Positions 10,918 to 21,742 of a stretch of 64,000 nucleotides of DNA are shown piece after piece. The translations under genes and the position numbers were made by a program. Numbering within the stretch: position 1 is the stretch's first letter; the number at the start of each line of letters is the position of its first letter. The stretch is from Heligmosomoides polygyrus polygyrus (lineage: Eukaryota; Nematoda; Chromadorea; Rhabditida; Heligmosomidae), in assembly GCA_947396885.1 (NCBI GenBank), contig OX377205.1, positions 73,194,969-73,258,968 of the forward strand, given 5' to 3'. The notes under the pieces were generated by a model. That model saw only the letters and a program-made list of their open reading frames with translations. It was not told the DNA's origin and made no database searches.

Positions 10918-11690
10918 TACTTATTCCTGCATTGGAGGAGCAAATTCAGGATGGGTCAAACAATCTAAACGGATAAATCTGAATGTTTTCTCCGCATGGT
11001 GATATCCATATCTTTTTAGAGGCAAGAACTAGAAAAAGACATGAACATGCAATACACTGAGGCATGGGAGACCTTTGAACAGGTTTATTCAAAAAACAGT
11101 TAGGTCAACTACAGCCCTTACCTTAATTTTATTTATTTATTTATTTATTTATTCAATACACCGAAGGTGTGCCCAAACATTAATATTAAAAGAATCAATC
11201 GTAAATGCAAGAATTGACGCAGTTTCATCAGAAAATCAAACCTTGATTTTCTGACGAAACTGCGTCAATGAAAACCGTCAAAACCTGATAGGGTTTATGA
11301 AAATATTTCATGAAATTTTTCGAAAAACACAACCCTAATCCCACGAGTACACTACTATTCGTACTACTGCTGTTAGAAAATTAGTACATGTTATAGCGCT
11401 ATTTTTCAAACCACAGTTCGATCTTACATTCAGGTGGCAAGATGTTTCATGTGGTCTCTCAAAGAATAATTGCCTGAGAATAAGAATAATTGCCTTTGCT
11501 TCCGATCAAATCACCCACGTGTTTTCTCCCTAAATAACCGACACGCAGTTTCTCAGGATGGCTTTGCAATACACAGCACACTCGGAAGCTGCATACTAAC
11601 GCAACCATCCATTACTCTCCTTTCTATTAATCCATTCCGGCCAGAACAGACTTCCGGCTCCTCTCAGATGCCCGAGTACTGAGAATTCAT
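10918..11690. other. Unassigned spacer with an ATTT microsatellite
   Basis: It contains an (ATTT)n run near 11130-11155 and the hairpin at 11214-11268. Nothing else was recognised. Confidence 0.5.
11214..11268. repeat. Near-perfect hairpin, 26-bp arms
   Basis: The left arm TTGACGCAGTTTCATCAGAA(AATCAA) is followed by a 3-base loop and a right arm complementary at 25 of 26 positions. Function unknown; see findings. Confidence 0.85.
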
Positions 11691-12110
11691 CACCATCCTC
11701 TATATTTATCGTTGAATTCGGATGATCCAGTTCTAATTTTAGCTCCGTTAGCTTGCCCTCTCTGCTTGTCGTCGAAACCGACCAACTTTTAGTGTAGCTC
11801 CTCTCCTTCGACTGCTAAGACCTATTAATATCTCCTGCTCCAAGCAGTTCTCCGTTGGGTTGGTCACTGATAATTGTACTGCAAGTCCCCGGGCTCTATC
11901 AACTCGGCCATCCGACCGCAGTTGGACTCTTTGTGAATGCCTCCCGTGAAGGTTCCCTCTCACTTCTGTTAGGAATTTGCCAAATCTCACGTTCAAGCAA
12001 CGATTGATGCTCAAAACCTTATGCAGACCCAGAGATCCGCAGGAAATGGAAACCGCTACGGTGCTTCCTAGACAACGCCCTACATTCCTACATAGTGCGC
12101 CTTCAGAAGT
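11690..12110. repeat. Diverged direct duplication, left copy
   Basis: It shares CCTCTATATTTATC, GATGATCCAGT, CCGTTAGCTTGC, CTCTCTGCT and a CCGACCA/GTGTAGCTCC block with 12725-13085, in the same order with indels; weaker similarity continues to TGCGCCTTCAGAAG. Function unknown. It could be remnants of a terminal repeat or of a transposon gene. Confidence 0.5.
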
Positions 12111-12724
12111 TCCACGATTACTTCGTGAGCCTTCCTCGTTAGTCTTTGTTGGTCGCTAAGACAGGCCAATGCTTGATGTCGTAAGGTGGTAGCGGTTTCT
12201 CGTCCAGCCGAGCAACTTCGTACCTGCAAAAGACTAGTCACAAAATTTTTCCATTCTTGTTTTTTTATCTTCGTTTATATTACTTTTTTAGAGAAGTTTT
12301 TCCCTAAGTAGGACAGAGAAAAGGAGAGTATGACGTCGTCTTCGGCCCAATGCAATTGCACGAAATCGCACCAACTTCAGATGGGCAGAATTCAGGCCGC
12401 AGTCGCTAACTTAACGGCTGCACAGCACGATATGATGCCCGGTGCCAACTTTACGGATCTGAACCAGAGGAGTCTGGAGAACACCAAACTACCGCTGTCG
12501 ATATGTACACTTTTCTCTGAGAAGCAATGAGGAGGCACTATGAATATTGCTGCGGGCCGACAGCATCACGCATTATGAGCGATCTTATATTCAGAATGCA
12601 GAATTATGTTAGTTCGCTTATTTTTCCATGTGTTTTAAATAACTGCGGAATAAAATTCTCTAAGAGGTGCTGCGACGTGCAAAGCTACTCTTACGATTTG
12701 AACGACCAGACCAGTCCGAATTCA

Positions 12725-13085
12725 CAGCCTCTATATTTATCTCTAGGAGAAATTCAGATGATCCAGTATCAATCTTGGCTCCCGTTAGCTTGCTCTCTCT
12801 GCTGGTCTATGTCGTTCCCTTGGCAGCCTAAATCTCTAGCTTAGCCTTAGTTGGTTGCCGAAGCCGACCATCGCTTGGTGTAGTTCCACTAATTCGGCTG
12901 CCATAGTCTATTATCCAATAACTCTTCGAAGTTAACGACGACTGCATTTTCGAGCATGTGAAGATCCCTAGCACGTGTGAGACTCCCCAATGTGTCGTAG
13001 ATCTCACATCAAAGGAAGCAGGTGATGTGCTTGGTTGTAATGCGTGTGACGCGACCAGGTGTCGTGCACCTTCAAAAAGACATTT
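12725..13085. repeat. Diverged direct duplication, right copy
   Basis: Same orientation as 11690-12110, starting about 1.03 kb downstream. On the minus strand its middle part could be read from an ATG as MAAELVELHQAMVGFG before a stop, but the left copy does not preserve that frame, so no protein is claimed. Confidence 0.5.
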
Positions 13086-13921
13086 GATATGCGCGTGCTT
13101 GTCAGGCTTGTCAACAGTGCATGTGAATACACAGGAAAGCGCGGCTAAAGATCGGCACCGTACCAGCTGTACTAGTTCAAAGTTGCAGTACTACTTGGTC
13201 TTCTGGCTTCGAGTGGCTATATTCCATCTCTTGTGATTTTTTTGTCTCTTCTAACCTTCCGTCCTCAGTGCCGTAGCTTGAATAAGGAGAGAAACTCTCC
13301 CATAAAAGAGGAATCGCAGTCATCCTCCGAGCCATTCTGTCACTGTGGTCGTCAGCATCGTCTCCATTAAACCCTCTCAGCCAATGTATTCCAGCGATAT
13401 CGCTTACCTTGATGAAACAAATAACTTTTAACACCCGTCTGCTATTTCGTAGAAGACCATGGTGAATCGTAGATACTTATTATTGAGGTGCCAGAAGTTC
13501 AACCCGTTCAGAGCACATTTGCAAGCGTAGTAATGTTCTGTGCGCTGAAGCGAAACAAGATGAGGCAAAGGCTGCACCCCGAGTTGAAGTTTGTGGTTAG
13601 GATCAGGCCAATGACGTCCACTTCTATCACTTCGGCATCGGCGAATCGATACCACTATGATTTGACACCAAACTTTCTAGGAATGTAACACACTAGCTAG
13701 TACCTCGGCTACTATAAATTAATGTAAATATAATATGTAAATAGACATATTGAAATGGACGGAAATGGAATAAATATAAATAAATCTATAAATAATGTAT
13801 AACGTATAAAAATACTGCATAATGGTGTTCTGTCGACATAGAATGTAGAACGACACCCCATACATATGATTGACCAACGAATCCTTTAACTCATTTTCGC
13901 GCTACGTTACAAAAAGGGTAC
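13086..13921. other. Unassigned spacer
   Basis: Short frames only. The AT-rich part at 13700-13810 has AATAAATATAAATAAATC-type low complexity. Confidence 0.45.
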
Positions 13922-14113
13922 ATGTCGCGTAGGTGAGCAGCATTGGTAGGTGGGAGCGCGCCAGCCAATTGTAACCAAACAGAGCACAGGCCAACACACG
14001 CCAGCCCATCAGGGTACCAATTGTATATGGCCTCTCTGAATGGCATGCCCATTCCATGCTGTCTGATTGGTTTGGGCGTTCGCTTCTACCAATGCTGCTC
14101 ACCTACGCGACAT
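13922..14113. mobile_element. MITE family 1, copy 1 (about 192 bp)
   Basis: The terminal inverted repeats are identical for 28 bp, beginning ATGTCGCGTAGGTGAGCAGC. The internal part is rich in CCAAT-like words. There is no coding capacity. A second copy with the same ends lies at 19358-19550, which fixes both boundaries. No clear target-site duplication could be defined. Confidence 0.85.
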
Positions 14114-14430
14114 ATGTATACCCAAAAAAGATTTCGAAGTCACACTGTGGGACTTTTAAGCAAAATAAGGAAGCGATATGTGGACAGAAGAGGATTTGGG
14201 CAACAAACACAAACCACTTTGGGAAACTGTGAAGCTCCAGGAGCAGAGGTAGTGCTACAGCACCAATAACATATTCGATGTCAGCTCCAATTCGGATTAG
14301 AGTGCCCTTGCATCATCATCTCATAAGATGCGTGGCACATATCATAAGAAATGTACATCTTTGATTTATTATCCTCCATCAGCGCTTCCGTCTCACAGTC
14401 ATAAATGCATTGCAAGGGATTATTCCGACT
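14114..14430. other. Unassigned spacer
   Basis: Nothing recognised except short frames. Confidence 0.4.
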
Positions 14431-14443
14431 TAGACTGTCTCAT

Positions 14444-14746
14444 TGAGGATAATCTCATGAGCGCGTGTAGCTCAGTTGGAGGAGGTGCCGGCTGTGCACC
14501 CGATACCAGGTTCCTGGTTCGGATTTTCCGCCCAGGCCAACCAAGCCTTCCATTCCTCCGGGGTCGGTGAATTGGTACCAGACGTGTCTTGGAAGGATAG
14601 AGCGCTGACTTGTTCATCGGCTGGCCACCGCAAGTCATTGTATGGCCAAATACGCATTCATATCGCCTCCACGACATCCCGTAGAAGTAGAACGCGCTGG
14701 CGCATCCCAAAAGGGGTTGAGTAACGCCGTCCTTTATCCTTTATCC
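14444..14746 (+). mobile_element. tRNA-derived SINE (reference copy with 13-bp duplication)
   Basis: Full length (303 bp), plus orientation. The head is tRNA-like: GTGTAGCTCAGTTGGAGG resembles a pol III A box and GGTTCGGATTTTCC a B box. The body has GCCCAGGCCAACCAAGCC, GACTTGTTCATCGGCTGGCC and CATCCCGTAGAAGTAGAA. The tail is CCTTTATCCTTTATCC. The 13-bp direct repeat TAGACTGTCTCAT at 14431-14443 and 14747-14759 gives exact ends. It makes no protein; it would be transcribed by RNA polymerase III and moved by a LINE enzyme (family knowledge). Confidence 0.93.
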
Positions 14747-14759
14747 TAGACTGTCTCAT

Positions 14760-15985
14760 GTGACAACTAAAACAAGTGAGAAGATGCTGCACACATCATT
14801 CGATTCGGATCCTCAAGGCGGACTTTAAAACCGTGTGCAAGTCGCTTCCAGCCCGTAACAATTGCTTTGTGGGTGGCCGAAAATCAAGTACGCTGTTCTC
14901 TTGCTGCTTTCTAACGGATCAGCTGATTTTCAGTTACGCGCATGACTTCTATACATTCTTTGCTCTTTGACAGAGCCTCATAACTTCTTGGAGTGCACTG
15001 TACACTAAGCATGTAGGGCCCACAGAACCAATCTAGTGTGTGTTTCGGATTGTTCGGTTGAGGCAGCAGCAGCACTGGGATCTTTAGTAACGAAGGTGTT
15101 TATGTTTACGGAAACCTTCTACGGCCTGATTTTGACTGGCAACAGATTAAAAATTCAACTTATGTTGTTCTTTAGTGCAAACACGTGGCCGCAAAAGCCT
15201 TTACGAAAAGCAAAAGGCTGAATTTTTTAAGCCGCTCCTGCTGAAAGCTGCTTATCTTGGCTTCTTAATTTCATGAACATACCCCATAAAGTACAGCTCT
15301 CCAGACACGTTTTGTATAAATTCCCCAACCCTTAGTGAATAGTTCGCTTGGCTGGCGTGGTCGAGTCGAATCAGTAAACTAGATTTGAGCTGCTCGTGAC
15401 GTATACATAGCGCCTCCTCCGACGGCGCTACCACCCCTATTCTATCAGTAAGCGGCATAATTTTCAGAAACAGTGGGATTATTCGCCTCAGGTGAGAGCT
15501 TGAAATAAGCTATGCTTAGCGGAGAGACAGGTCCAGAATATCAGAGTTGGAAAATCGGTTGAGATGCGATGAAACAATACACACCTTCCGAACATTTTCC
15601 ATGAGTTTTAGTTGCTCGTCCTTCCAACGCCTGTTAATATCTGGGTGCATTCAAGTAGAACGGAAACCCAATGTCGTCGACGTCAATTTGTTCGACCACA
15701 GCACTACATTGATGTAAACTCTGACGTTGATAATCTTCATGTATTCCTATCTTGGAAACTCGGCATTGGTGTTAAGCGTTTGATACTATCCTCTAATGGC
15801 AAACTTATCCATTACCATCAACCTATTACCTTACCAATCGTGAATCCGGCCTTAGATGTTAGTGTCGTTTAGTTCGAGATCAGAGAGGATTTTGACGACG
15901 TGACCTTCAAGAAACTGTTTTTCAGTCTTCACACTATTGAAGTGTAGTATCGAATTGCTGCATGGTTAAGGTTCCTTCAGAAAAA
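14760..15985. other. Unassigned spacer
   Basis: No recognisable gene; the longest frame is about 86 codons (15612-15872, plus) and has no known motif. Confidence 0.45.
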
Positions 15986-15989
15986 AGAC

Positions 15990-16159
15990 CGTGCGTCAGT
16001 GCTGCAGACATATCCATTGTATCCAGTAGACATATCCAGTTGCCAGCCAACCCCTTACATTTCCTCGAGATAGGTAAATTAGTGCCAGGTTGGCCTAGAA
16101 AGAATAAACCAGAGTTGCTCATCAGCTTGCCATTGCAGATAACTTTTATGTGCCTAATA
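15990..16159 (+). mobile_element. Old SINE, left part (split by a younger SINE)
   Basis: Diverged but ordered SINE blocks in plus orientation: CAGCCAACCCCTTACATTTC, then GTTGCTCATCAGCTTGCC, then AACTTTTATG. The sequence continues at 16471 after the younger insertion. Confidence 0.72.
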
Positions 16160-16456
16160 AGGATTAAGGATAAAGGATAAAGGACGGCGTTACTCAATCC
16201 CTCTTGGGATGCGCAACGCATTCTACTTCTAGGCGATTTGAATGCGTATTTGGCCACACAATGACTTGCGGTGGCCAGCCGATGAACAAGTCAGCGCTTT
16301 ACCCTTCCCAGATGAGTCTGGTACCAATTTACCGACCCCGGAGGAATGGAAGACTTGGTTGGCCTGGGCGAGAAATCCGAACCAGGAATCTGGTATCGGG
16401 TGCACGCGACAGCCGGCGCCTCCTCCGACTGCGCTACACGCGCCCAATGTTTATCC
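16160..16456 (-). mobile_element. tRNA-derived SINE (young, nested)
   Basis: Minus orientation, with GGATAAA tail repeats at the left and the tRNA-like head (CGACTGCGCTACACGCGCCC on the plus strand) at the right. An exact 14-bp target-site duplication, TTATGTGCCTAATA, flanks it at 16146-16159 and 16457-16470. It is inserted in an older SINE of opposite orientation. Confidence 0.92.
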
Positions 16457-16470
16457 TTATGTGCCTAATA

Positions 16471-16560
16471 CGGATACTAAATGCCTCCACGACATACCGT
16501 ATGAGTAGTGTTGGCGCATCCCAAGAGGAATTGATTAACGCCTTTCTTTATCCAGCGATC
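16471..16560 (+). mobile_element. Old SINE, right part
   Basis: Continues the interrupted element: ATGCCTCCACGACATACCGT, ATGAGTAGTGTTGGCGCATC, and the tail TTAACGCCTTTCTTTATCC. Confidence 0.78.
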
Positions 16561-16904
16561 CACTGCGCTACTGCACAAAAATATAGCGTAGGGAAACGGC
16601 AGGCGGTGGGACGAGATGTCTCCCACATAGTCGAGCTAGAGCTCGAGCAAAGATGAAAACACACGTGAAAATGCACAGTACATCACGAAAGCGTGCTGAT
16701 AGCCCTCGCAGAGCATAGCCTGTCATCGGACGGTGATTAGAGTTTAACCGCCAGTTGCTAAACTCTCCTTGAGTGAGTGTGCTCATATTCACTTTTGACG
16801 GCCGGCAAACTCGTCTTTCTACTCAGCACAATGGAATACATAGTGCTGGCAACTTCCCGCAAACCCTCTGGAATCTGTCCTAGTCGGAGGGGGTACCACA
16901 AAGC

Positions 16905-17015
16905 AGCCCAAAACAGAATTCATATGAAGGGTTGCTCAATCCACCTTTCATCGAAACGAGAAAGACCGGTGAAAATTTCTGGTTTGTTGGAGTAGAACAC
17001 GCATTTTGGAAAGTT
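16905..17015 (-). repeat. Dispersed repeat shared with 10200-10310
   Basis: Reverse-oriented relative of the 10.2 kb segment. Family unknown and boundaries approximate. Confidence 0.5.
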
Positions 17016-19357
17016 AGAGTCTACCGTAGTCGGAGGGGGCACCGCTAGAAAAGCAAAACGAGTGTAAACAGTGTGGCATCTCCCGGCTAGGAAATTGCAG
17101 ACTTCTTTTCTAGGCCAGATCACGGTGTTGTCCTTGTGAACTTTCAGCTTTTTCTGCCAAAAGTCGAAGAGCCAAAGTGGACGCCCCCCCCCCCCACTAG
17201 AATAGATACCCCTCCCCTTATGAATAGAGTGGTTATGAACGCGCGGCGGTTTACTACAAATTAATACGTCGCATTGCACTTCTTGACGTTGCGACGCGAG
17301 CAGTGTTGTACTTATCCAAAGCTCTCTGGCATTCTTTGCAGAGGACGACTGTGTTGACAACAAGGACTGCTTCGTTGCCTAACTATTAGTATCCCTAGCT
17401 AACCCAAGAATAACGCTTGACATTCAACTTCGAGCTAAGCTTTGATAACGTCAGATCCTGCCAACCAACTCAAGCTAGATCCCGTTTTTCACACAGTTTC
17501 TATCCCTCCTGGTCCATTCACCACATCTCGTATTCCGTGTGCCCTAGTTGCTGTACGTTAACTACAACGTCGTTCTTCTTCACTTACTGGATGTAACTCC
17601 TCCACTGAGAACACCCTACTTCAGATGTACTCCCCAGCGATGCGTCGAAGTGTGCGACGTCTTCCTCGTACTCCAGATGGCTCACCCTCTTTTGCACATC
17701 ATCGTGTTCAGGAAGTGCTTAGCGACGATCCATTGAAGTGAGTAACGCTACTTCTTGATCATTCAGGTCTTTCTGTACAATTCTTTCCGTCGCGGTCTTT
17801 TGTGGAAGCCATTCTTGGGCTGTTTTCGACATACTTTGTAAGAAATAGAAAAGTTCTTTCACTCTTCACTTGCAATATGGTCTGGAAATATAATAATATT
17901 CAGAGATAGGGGTTTCGGTTACTGCAGGAAGCTTCTCCATTGACTCCGATACCACAATTTTCAAAATTCCTCGGTCATTTTCGCTGCAAAGTGAGAGAAG
18001 GCTTCTTCATTTAGCTTGAGAACATCGCTCCATTCCGGGAATTCAAAGCCGTTTTCCACTTCCTACTGTCCGTCAAAGGAGAAAAATCTCCGTAACGACT
18101 CTTAAAGCTCCGCCTAACGAAATTTCCGCCGCACACTTCACCAAACACAAAAGAAGTAGCTCGACGGCGAATCTTGTTAGTATCAAACTCGACTCTTGTG
18201 CGACGAGGTTATGAGAGAAAGGAGTCTGCTGCGGTGTTAGTTCGTCGGACTGCTTAAGTTAGGTCGCTCTCATGCTGGTCTTTTTCAAAAGAATTTTTAT
18301 TTTTCTTCTTGTCCTTCTTCTTAATATAACCATCTTTCTTCCACATTGTCACCTGACTGCATATTTGAGCTACTCTGCACCTTCCGGGTCAAGACTTCTA
18401 TGTCGCTTTGAGCCGTCGTAGTCCGTCAACGGATACTCCTCGCATCGCGGGAGGAACTGTGTTCTCATTTTTAATTGTGCTATCTATTGTTTCAAAAAGG
18501 TGTTATCCATACAAGCTACTGATTCAAAACTTCGTACAGCCTGGGTTGCCTCTTTTTCCCAGTTCTGTGACCTCTGGGCAAATTGCTTCTTCTACGTCTT
18601 GGCCAATGATTACCTATTCATCTCATTTTCTTCAAGCCTCAAGTGGGTGGCATCGAGGTTGCAAGTTCTCATAACGATGTTTTGCTGCGTCAAAACTCTA
18701 GCGCCAGGCATGACTAGAGACTCGCATCTCCTGCTGAGCGGGCAGGAATGCTTCACACCACCGGCGCTGTTTGCTCGGACGCAGTATCCTCATCTCACTT
18801 CTATCAAGGCCCTCAGATTGACTGGTCCCATGCTGATATCAGTGTGCATACCGGTGAGTGCTGACGGGTCCCATCCCCGCCCGGCCAGCAGGAGGTGAGG
18901 GTTCGAGTCCCGCCTAGTGCTAGGGATTTGATCCCAACAAAACGCCTTTATAAGAATTTCCTGTTCGTCGGAAATGTACCATTTTCGCGCTCAACTGAAT
19001 GCCTTTAAAAGAAAGAAAAACACCTTTCTATTTCAAAAACGCTGAAATTAAGCTGCTTCATGAAAATGGAAACAAATTTCCGATTTAGAGGATTTGTCTT
19101 AACTTTCCTTGGGAATGTATCAGTAGTATACAAAGGATATGCCCAAAACATCCAAGGGGTTCATTTGTCCACAAACTGATTAGTTAGTTGAAATTTATAA
19201 AATTCTTACTTTTGTGGCTGAAAGAATGTTTTTGGGCCTATTTTAAGGTGCAACAAAGAAAAGTGATCTAGTGCGCCATGCGCCTCTAATATCTAGATCT
19301 AGGCTTATATATCTAGGCTCGTATAGAGCTTCCGACAGTGGTAATGTCTATCGGCAC
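17016..19357. other. Unassigned spacer
   Basis: It contains a C-run near 17186 and a tRNA-like B-box (GGGTTCGAGTCCCGCC) near 18900. Otherwise no gene or known repeat was recognised. Confidence 0.45.
18850..18930 (+). other. tRNA-like sequence with B-box, probably SINE-derived
   Basis: GGGTTCGAGTCCCGCC matches a pol III B box and TPsiC arm. The upstream sequence does not fold into a convincing cloverleaf, so a functional tRNA is not claimed. Confidence 0.3.
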
Positions 19358-19550
19358 ATGTCGCGAAGGTGAGCAGCATTGGTAGGTGGGAGCGCACCAA
19401 CCAATGGTAACCAAACAGAGCACAAGCCGAACACATGCCAGCACATCGGGGCACCAACTGTACATGCCCTCTCTGAATGGAGTGCCCATTCCATGCGGTC
19501 TGATTGGTTTAGGCATTCCCACCTACCAATGCTGCTCACCTACGCGACAT
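19358..19550. mobile_element. MITE family 1, copy 2 (about 193 bp)
   Basis: Same ends as 13922-14113, with one mismatch between its own arms (ATGTCGCGAAGG versus ATGTCGCGTAGG). The inverted repeats extend about 33 bp here. Non-coding. Confidence 0.85.
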
Positions 19551-21440
19551 ATACCATCATGCTCAAAGTAGTCTAGAAAGACGAAAAGATGATTGCGATC
19601 CAATAAACAACCTTTGGTGCTGCTTTGGCGCGCCGCTAAGTTTTAAAGCATTCCTATAGCTAAACGAATTATGGATTTGTGACCACTCAAGCAATGCGAT
19701 CATTTCTTGAACACATTATAGACGATTTCTTGGGAATTTCCTTAGGCCCGAAAATTTTCTTCATCTCTCCTTAAACATGTCCGGTTTAATTTAATAGGCG
19801 TTCACTTTAATTTCGAAAATTATCTTCATTTGTTATGAAAAGCGTAGATTTTGCTCGAAAATAGTGGGGTTAACGTCACAATACGAGCTAAAATTAGTTG
19901 TTTTGCTGCTGCAAACAAAATCCTTTGTTCTGACGAAATTCGAACCCACACGCTTTGGCTTCGGGGTAGGATGCTTCACTCCCTTCTATCTTGACTAGTT
20001 AAACTATACCACGATTTATGTAGAGGTTTGTAATGCGTTCTTAAAGCGGACAGAGTGCATGGCAGTTTCAACGTGTTGTTTAATCGACGCCTTTCGAAGT
20101 GCTTCTATCTGATCTGTTGAATTAGAGGTTTCCTAAACTAGGAGAAATATGCTGAGCTCTGAAGAGTTCTGGAAGACTATGACTCAAGCACTAAACCTCT
20201 ATGCGCCGGTCCCATAGTGAGGTACTTGGAGATGTCAACAGGTTGAGGTAGACATGTTTGATGTCGACCTCCCCTCAGGTGGCTGACAGTGCTCGCTGCG
20301 TGAATGAACCAGCTGACTCTTTCGTTGGAAGCAAATCAAGGACGTCGTCAACACAACAACGTCAACAACACCGGAGTGGGTGGCTCTGTCTGGAGAACAG
20401 CGACGATGCTGGAACTCTTTGAAGCTTTCCTAGGTGTCAAGGTGACACCATCCATATGGCTGAGAGAATAGTAAAGGCCCCTTTGTTCGGTAGCCGCCGG
20501 CGTTCGTATAGTGCTAAGCGTCGTGCATATTTCTGTCGAACGCGGCATGTCGGAGGGGTCCTATTACCATCGTACAACTTCTTCCGGAATTTTTTCAGGA
20601 GATTCTTCGAAGATGGTCTTCGAGTTGTTGCGCACGTCTAAGACGACGGAATGCGCCTTCATTCCTTTCTCCTTCACCATTGACCATCTTCTTCATAACG
20701 ACGTGCCTCTTGTGAGCAACGGATGACAGCGAATCGTCGGTCGCGGTTTTTTGTCGCATTTGTCGCCGTCATCGTCGCAGTATACGCTGTCGCCGCCATC
20801 GTCATCATCGTCTTCGGCGGGTGTTTATGGAACTGCTTTACTATTACAACCCGAACGGCCACGAGCATCTCCGTCATCCACAACTCGTGGCGCTGTGAGC
20901 AGTAGAGCTACAGCTGCAGCTGTGACGAAAGTCGTCTTTATCAACTACTGTGACTGTAATTGATGCCGGAGCAGTACACCGCACGTTCGGTGGAAGCCTA
21001 TTTTTAACGCTGAAAAACCGCAAAAATAGCACCTCGTCACGCAAAGACACCTCATCGCCGCCGAGCCACGCCTGCAGCACGAGCAGGCTTTATGGCTGTT
21101 TGCCAGCGCTGTTCGTTTGATCGTCGTCGGTCTTTAAACCCGAAATGACACTACGACAGCGACTTAATCTCCACTCCACAGCCTCTCCGACTTGATAAAG
21201 TTCGTAGTGCTAGGCGACTGTAGCCGGCAACTGAGCTTCTCTCTGATGAAAATCTCCACTGAACTAGTGATGGAGATCGCTTTCAAGTGCTGTCTGGATT
21301 TTTGGATTAGATCTAGTTCTTGATCCCTCCAAGGCTACTATAATAAATCATTCCTTCTGCGGGGTTAGCCATGCCTTTTATTCATACGAGATATTGTGGA
21401 GAGTTGAAAGTTGAGTGCATATTTAGCCTAAAAATACCCA
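19551..21440. other. Unassigned spacer with a GC-richer, trinucleotide-biased block
   Basis: 20700-20860 is biased to GTC/CGT/CAT triplets and can be read as a short hydrophobic frame (20723-20905, plus) or an acidic frame on the minus strand. No domain was recognised, and no exon is claimed. Confidence 0.4.
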
Positions 21441-21444
21441 CGCA

Positions 21445-21742
21445 TTGATAAGGATAAAGGTCAACGGTCAACGCTAAAACCCTGTGAGGGGATATACCAT
21501 GTACAGAACTTCTACTGGAGACAATTTGAATACGCATTTGGGGTTTGCAATTAGTCCTGGTGGCCCGCCTATGGACAAGTTGGTTTTTCATTCTTCCCAG
21601 ACAAATCTAGTGTTAATACCATCCAACAGACGCCGTATACGCGAAAGGTCTAATCGGTTAGAAAGGGACTCGAACCAAAAACCCGTTCGATTTGCGGTAC
21701 TGAGAACTAGGCTCTCTTCCGACTGCGTTATCACCATCCATT
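21445..21742 (-). mobile_element. tRNA-derived SINE, distinct subfamily
   Basis: Minus orientation. Its head keeps a better tRNA-like B box than the others (GGTTCGAGTCCC on the minus strand) and the A-box region ATAACGCAGTCGGAAGAGAG. The body blocks CTTCTACTGGAGACAATTTG and TGGACAAGTTGGTTTTTC are diverged from the main family. The tail GGATAAAGG is at the left. Confidence 0.75.

Noticed and set aside
14456..14535. Functional tRNA gene at SINE heads
   Set aside because: A and B boxes are present, but the heads do not close into a cloverleaf and are attached to the SINE body in every copy.
16920..17363. 147-codon minus-strand frame as a gene
   Set aside because: It runs through a homopolymer and a dispersed repeat; only the repeat portion is shared elsewhere.
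20700..20910. Hydrophobic 60-codon frame as a membrane protein
   Set aside because: The hydrophobic run follows from GTC/ATC triplet bias; an equally open acidic reading exists on the other strand.
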